From CAYPEK01 sp964409645 (GTDB lineage Bacteria; UBP15; UBA6099), in assembly GCA_964409645.1 (NCBI GenBank), contig CAYPEK010000069.1:1-23081 (forward strand): a DNA stretch of 23,081 bases, given 5' to 3'. Positions 19,703-23,081 of the stretch are shown one piece after another. Within the stretch, counting starts at the first letter, position 1; each line of letters starts with the position of its first letter. Below the pieces are notes generated by a model, which worked only from the letters and a program-made list of their open reading frames with translations, was not told where the DNA came from and searched no databases. The position numbers and the translations under genes are program-made.

Positions 19703-20770
19703 ATGAAGACACCGCAAAATGAGAACATTATCGTAAGGAATAAAACCATCGGAGAAGGCAATCCATGCTTCATCATCGCCGAGGCCGGCAGTAATCATAA
19801 TCGTGATCTCGGCCAAGCATTCAAGCTAATTGATATTGCCGCGGAAGCCGGCGCGGATGCCGTCAAGTTTCAGACATATTCCGCTGAGACGCTTTACTCA
19901 AAAAAAACGCCCTCCATGGAGTATTTGAAAAAAGGCAAATTACTCAAACCCGGCGAAACCGTCTGGGATTTGATAAAACGAATTGAGATGCCCCGCGAGT
20001 GGCATCCGGAACTTGCATCATACTGCGCCAAAAGAAATATCATTTTCCTTTCGACTCCATTTGATCTGCGCGCCATAGACGAACTCGAGCAAGTGGGAAT
20101 TGCCGCGTATAAAATTGCATCGTTCGAAATCACTCACCTGCCATTGCTAAGAAAAGTCGCAAAAACCGGCAAACCGATACTGCTTTCGACCGGCATGGCG
20201 GATTTGTCTGACATTGAACTGGCATTCGACACAATCCGGACGGAACGCAACGTCCCGATTGCGCTGCTTCACTGCGCCATAAACTATCCTCCGAAGTACG
20301 AAGACATCAACCTTCTCGCAATGGACACCATGAGGCAGGCATTCAACGTTCCCGTAGGATTTTCCGACCACACTCTCGGGATCGAAACAGATGTCGCCGC
20401 CGTCGCGCGCGGTGCAAATATTATTGAAAAACATTTCACTATAGACAGAACAATGCCCGGTCCCGATCATTCATTCTCACTGGAACCCGATGAACTAAAA
20501 GCCATGTGCAAAGCAATCCGTAATACTGAAAAAGCGCTCGGGTCTCCCGTAAAAAAACATACCGAGGCGGAAAAGGAAATGCACAACCTTGCGAGGAGGA
20601 GCATCGTCGCCGCGAGAAATATTTCAAAAGGAACGGTTATCACGGAAGAGATGCTCGACGTTAAAAGGCCGGGATTCGGAATTCATTCCAAATATATCGA
20701 TTTGCTGATTGGCCGTGTTGCAAAATTCGACATCGAACAGGATGATATTCTAACTTGGGAGATGTTTTAG
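19703..20770 (+). CDS. NeuB/SpsE-family nonulosonic acid (sialic acid-type) synthase
   Basis: This 355-residue enzyme condenses phosphoenolpyruvate with a 6-carbon amino sugar to give a 9-carbon nonulosonic acid such as N-acetylneuraminate, legionaminate or pseudaminate, used in surface glycans. The N-terminal TIM barrel shows AEAGSNHNRDLGQAF (26-40), AVKFQTYSAETLY (53-65), FLSTPFD (about 113-119), STGMADLSDI (about 164-173), HCAINYPP, GFSDHTLGI and EKHFTIDRTMPGPDHSFSLE. The C-terminal 60 residues form an antifreeze-like SAF domain (RRSIVAARNISKGTVIT). The sugar cannot be read from sequence. No cytidylyltransferase (neuA) or epimerase is in the window, so it is isolated or the pathway is spread out. 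It is convergent with the Nudix gene, 18 bp apart, without a visible terminator between them. Confidence 0.92.
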   Translation: MKTPQNENIIVRNKTIGEGNPCFIIAEAGSNHNRDLGQAFKLIDIAAEAGADAVKFQTYSAETLYSKKTPSMEYLKKGKLLKPGETVWDLIKRIEMPREWHPELASYCAKRNIIFLSTPFDLRAIDELEQVGIAAYKIASFEITHLPLLRKVAKTGKPILLSTGMADLSDIELAFDTIRTERNVPIALLHCAINYPPKYEDINLLAMDTMRQAFNVPVGFSDHTLGIETDVAAVARGANIIEKHFTIDRTMPGPDHSFSLEPDELKAMCKAIRNTEKALGSPVKKHTEAEKEMHNLARRSIVAARNISKGTVITEEMLDVKRPGFGIHSKYIDLLIGRVAKFDIEQDDILTWEMF

Positions 20771-20788
20771 TTTAGGTTGACTTGCAGG

Positions 20789-21529
20789 TCAGCGTTGTGA
20801 CTTTGACAGAACGTTGGCAATAGCGAGTGAAGTGGGAACAAACCTGCCCCTCTTGTCCTTCAGAAAAGAATCCAACTCTTCGTATTTGATTGCGATAAAA
20901 TCACAATATTCATCCGACCTCATCAGGCCGGCCATATCCGAAGTAATATCGCTTTTTATCTTTATCACCGCACACAAATCGTAAACACCGCCTTCTATGT
21001 CCTTAATAAAAGCTATAGGTTTGATCTCTTCTACACAACTCTCATCCAATCCTGTTTCTTCCTTCAATTCCGTCCTCAACTGTCCTGTAAAATCAATGCG
21101 TCCGCTTTCGGCCATATAATTTTCATCTATACCGCCTGACGGCACAAATTCATAATAACCGGAATATTGCGTCACATTATTTCCACGCTTGGCAACAATC
21201 ATGGCGCGCCCGTTATCTTTCGGGACTTCAAGGACTCCACTCACTCCTACCGGTGTTATTTGATAATTCAGCTTCGGATCGATATGCTGCGTGTAATAGT
21301 ACATGTATCGAACCCGGCGAACTTTAACTTTTGTGACATTCCCTTCAATACTAGCTGACACAAATGAGCATATATATCCGTTTACAAATGAATCAGGACG
21401 TTTCTTAACAGCCTTCTCCCATAAATATTTCGTTCGCCGTTCTTTAGACTCATCCGTCTGGACGAAATCGCCTTCCAACGTCACTTCAAAATTGCTCGAA
21501 GTGCTGATTATATCCCACGATCTTTTCAT
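20789..21529 (-). CDS. Divergent Nudix hydrolase resembling NUDT22
   Basis: This 246-residue protein has a Nudix-like core with an altered Nudix box. The catalytic helix reads RTELKEETGLD (152-162), keeping the E-x-x-E-E-x-G part. Arg of the canonical REUxEE is replaced by Thr153, and the preceding G-x5-E is replaced by a longer loop after PSGGID (130-135). An N-terminal region comes first (KYLWEKAVKKRPDSFVNG, 34-51; ITPVGVSGVL, 91-100). That order, and the loop in the box, recall NUDT22 and its plant relatives; human NUDT22 cleaves UDP-glucose and UDP-galactose to sugar 1-phosphate and UMP. A sugar-nucleotide substrate is therefore a reasonable guess, not proven. Its start overlaps the HAD gene stop by 4 bases (ATGA), a sign of coupled translation. 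Confidence 0.75.
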   Translation of the reverse strand: MKRSWDIISTSSNFEVTLEGDFVQTDESKERRTKYLWEKAVKKRPDSFVNGYICSFVSASIEGNVTKVKVRRVRYMYYYTQHIDPKLNYQITPVGVSGVLEVPKDNGRAMIVAKRGNNVTQYSGYYEFVPSGGIDENYMAESGRIDFTGQLRTELKEETGLDESCVEEIKPIAFIKDIEGGVYDLCAVIKIKSDITSDMAGLMRSDEYCDFIAIKYEELDSFLKDKRGRFVPTSLAIANVLSKSQR

Positions 21530-22191
21530 TTTTGCACCGGATTCAACCTGTCAACCAATTCGGAGAATTCATCAAGTGAATGAATAATGTATTTCGCACC
21601 GGCTTTAATGAGTAGTTCTTCAGGAGTCTCGATAGCAAGCGCCACCGGTATGCACCCCGCCGCGACAACTGCACGCGTTCCGTTCGGAGAATCCTCCAGA
21701 GAAACCGTCTCTTCCGGAACCGCTCCCGCTTCACTCAATGCATATAAATAAATATCTGGATTCGGTTTTGCACGTTCAACTACTTCACCGGTAATTACCG
21801 CCGAAAACAATGATCTCCATCCAAGCCTGTTCAATATCGGTTCAACCAGCGACTCATGTGTCGATGTGACGAGAGACAATCTGTCTCCTCTGCCGACGAG
21901 CAATCTGAGCAGTTCATCCGCACCTTTTCTCGACTCGACAACGTCGCGGTAGTACTTCTCCAATCCTGCATCGTAATCGGCCATTATCTCTTCTTCAGAT
22001 CCGGGAATTTTGTGCACCTGCTTCAGATGCTTGATTATTTCAGGAAGCGCCGGGCCGTTAACAAATTTAAATTCCTCCTGTGATCCATGGCATCCGTATC
22101 GGGCCAAAAAATCACAATAGTTCCTGTAGAGAATCGGTATGCTGTCGAGCAGGGTCCCGTCAAGATCAAAAAACACGCATCTTCTCTTCAA
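21526..22191 (-). CDS. HAD-superfamily phosphatase, beta-phosphoglucomutase-like
   Basis: This 221-residue enzyme has all four HAD motifs: FFDLDGTLLDS (7-17, nucleophile Asp9 and general acid Asp11), the Thr motif LVTSTHES (about 107-114), Lys in ERAKPNPDIY (about 138-147), and the acidic LEDSPNGTRA (about 164-173). The helical cap between motifs I and II places it in subclass IA. This includes sugar-phosphate and phosphoglycolate phosphatases and beta-phosphoglucomutases. The motif SLEDSPNG is typical of the sugar-phosphate branch. The start is TTG (22189-22191) with AAAGGA 8 nt before. The gene overlaps the NUDT22-like gene by 4 bp. If the Nudix protein frees sugar 1-phosphates from UDP-sugars, this enzyme could process them; that is inference. 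Confidence 0.9.
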   Translation of the reverse strand: MKRRCVFFDLDGTLLDSIPILYRNYCDFLARYGCHGSQEEFKFVNGPALPEIIKHLKQVHKIPGSEEEIMADYDAGLEKYYRDVVESRKGADELLRLLVGRGDRLSLVTSTHESLVEPILNRLGWRSLFSAVITGEVVERAKPNPDIYLYALSEAGAVPEETVSLEDSPNGTRAVVAAGCIPVALAIETPEELLIKAGAKYIIHSLDEFSELVDRLNPVQK

Positions 22192-22303
22192 AGAACTATC
22201 CTTTCATGCACCTTTGTGCAATGCGTCACCTTAAAAAGAATCCTTTTCCTTATCCTTCTTTATAAAAATCCTCTTAATACGCTATCATCAAAAATTTCTA
22301 ATT

Positions 22304-22327
22304 CCGATCAATATTATAATAGATCGG
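22304..22327. promoter_or_regulatory. Operator-like inverted repeat over the HAD/Nudix promoter
   Basis: CCGATC (22304-22309) and GATCGG (22322-22327) are perfect 6-bp arms around a 12-bp AT spacer that contains the minus-strand TATAAT. A protein bound here would block transcription of the HAD-Nudix pair. Confidence 0.4.
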
Positions 22328-22343
22328 GCCCTTTTTGTGACAA
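22313..22343 (-). promoter_or_regulatory. Candidate promoter of the HAD/Nudix operon
   Basis: On the minus strand TTGTCA (22338-22343), 19 bp, TATAAT (22313-22318). The 19-bp spacing is longer than ideal. The leader would be about 115 nt. Confidence 0.35.
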
Positions 22344-22372
22344 AAAATACCTCCTAAAAATATCTCCTTTAT

Positions 22373-22401
22373 TGGACATGGTGTAAGCTAATCAATATAA
22401 T
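22373..22401 (+). promoter_or_regulatory. Promoter of the exported thioredoxin-like gene
   Basis: TGGACA (22373-22378), 17 bp, perfect TATAAT (22396-22401). The start site is near 22408 and the leader about 84 nt. Confidence 0.6.
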
Positions 22402-22491
22402 AAATCATTGAGTATTATGTCTTTGAAGTTTTCCATTCCGAATTATCAAATGGAATGAAAAATAGATTACTGTCACAAACGGAGAGAACAG

Positions 22492-23081
22492 ATGAAAAAA
22501 ACGTTATTTTCAAAAATTTCTATTCTTGCATCTTTGATTATCATGATAGGCGGCACAAGTTTATTTGCCGCTCAGACGGCAAAACCAGCCGATACAAAAA
22601 AAGAGGCAGCGCCGGCGGCAAAACAGGAACCCGCAGCTAAAGTCGATAAGAATTCGGTAGTCAAACAAATCAAAGAATTCTTTGTATGTGATAACGGCAT
22701 GACGATCGCCGAGGCGGAATCGGAAAATCAGACGTGCGCAAAAGGCGATTATGTTATCTCTTTGATAACGAGAATAGTTGACGGAACATATTCCGAAAAC
22801 GACCTCGTCACGCTCGCAAGATATTTTCCGCAGGGAAGGTCTCTTGTCACAAACCTCCAGACACCTGCATGCTCGCAAAACGGAAAATTGAAACTTGAAT
22901 TCTTCATAATGTCATACTGTCCGTACGGAGTCAGGTTTGTTGATGGGCTTCTCGCTTCGATGGTCCGCGATCTCGGAGACAATCTCGATTGGACACCGTA
23001 CTACATCGTAAGCAAAGACAATTCAGGCAAACTATCATCACTACACGGGCAGAAGGAAGTTGACGAAGACCTCAGACAGGT
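22492..23081 (+). CDS. Exported CcmH-like/thioredoxin-like protein (runs off the window end)
   Basis: The frame is open for 196 codons to the window end. A signal peptide (hydrophobic 9-25) ends at LFA-AQ (cleavage after residue 26), followed by an Ala/Lys/Pro/Glu-rich linker (27-55). Residues 58-115 contain FFVCDNGMTIAEAESENQTC, then ISLITRIVDGTYSENDLVTLARYFPQG. This resembles the redox domain of CcmH/NrfF-type cytochrome c maturation proteins (LVCQNQSIADS, then a helical hairpin with a G-x-S-D-x-E-I motif) but keeps only one of the two Cys of the LRCxxC motif. From about 132 a thioredoxin-like strand leads to MSYCPYG (C143), a single-Cys site rather than CxxC, with C127 just upstream. A role in periplasmic thiol-disulfide exchange or heme/metal handling is possible. 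GGAGAG lies 6 nt before the ATG. Confidence 0.6.
   Translation, partial: MKKTLFSKISILASLIIMIGGTSLFAAQTAKPADTKKEAAPAAKQEPAAKVDKNSVVKQIKEFFVCDNGMTIAEAESENQTCAKGDYVISLITRIVDGTYSENDLVTLARYFPQGRSLVTNLQTPACSQNGKLKLEFFIMSYCPYGVRFVDGLLASMVRDLGDNLDWTPYYIVSKDNSGKLSSLHGQKEVDEDLRQ

Larger units (their letters stand above)
22192..22491. other. Divergent intergenic region between the HAD gene and the exported thioredoxin-like gene
   Basis: This 300-bp AT-rich stretch holds no gene that I trust. It contains a hairpin TGCAC/GTGCA (22207-22220) near the HAD ribosome-binding site, the inverted repeat CCGATC-N12-GATCGG (22304-22327) over the HAD -10 box, and promoters facing both ways (22313-22343 minus, 22373-22401 plus). 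A sequence AGGAGG on the minus strand near 22350-22355 precedes no clear gene. Confidence 0.6.

Overview
This window comes from a Gram-negative (diderm) bacterium with moderate GC content. I cannot place it in a named phylum. Two things argue for an outer membrane: a 980-residue protein with a signal peptide, SLH domain, coiled coil and predicted beta-barrel ending in Phe, and a lipoprotein encoded directly behind it. SLH-tethered porins of this kind are known from deep-branching diderms (Thermus/Deinococcus, Cyanobacteria, Negativicutes, Synergistetes and several uncultured phyla). No phage, transposon, CRISPR, tRNA or rRNA was found. Most of the DNA is ordinary chromosome, with genes on both strands in short operons and several good sigma70-type promoters.

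Layout. 1-2560: minus-strand housekeeping genes, namely the 5' part of gdhA (glutamate dehydrogenase) and a cvpA-like/metK operon with its own terminator. The AT-rich gap before gdhA carries two near-identical 18-bp inverted repeats. 2669-8539: plus-strand MFS transporter, then a carbohydrate block of GH2 beta-mannosidase-like hydrolase, long-form glucose-1-phosphate nucleotidylyltransferase, and a two-SIS-domain sugar isomerase that lacks the GlmS C-terminal lysine. 8614-10638: three separately promoted plus-strand genes (SCP2-like lipid-binding protein, HDOD signalling protein, cold-shock protein with a long structured leader). 10672-15141: minus-strand envelope operon (SLH porin followed by a cysteine-rich beta-propeller lipoprotein). 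15164-15850: rplU-rpmA, transcribed divergently from the envelope operon. 15898-20770: plus-strand small protein of unknown function, a histone-deacetylase-family hydrolase, RNase Z (rnz), thiL, and a NeuB/SpsE-type nonulosonate synthase. 20789-22343: minus-strand HAD phosphatase overlapping a divergent Nudix protein that resembles NUDT22. 22373-end: start of an exported protein joining a CcmH-like segment to a thioredoxin-like segment with a single active-site cysteine.

How they fit together. Several genes concern sugar phosphates, sugar nucleotides and surface glycans (GH2, RmlA-like, SIS, NeuB, HAD plus Nudix). The SLH porin would need a cell-wall polymer as anchor. These loci are not one operon, so a shared surface-glycan role is inference. 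The points most worth following up are the SLH porin/lipoprotein pair with paired-cysteine loops, the tandem operator upstream of gdhA, the SIS isomerase with His for Lys, the HAD/NUDT22-like overlap, and the CcmH/thioredoxin-like exported protein.
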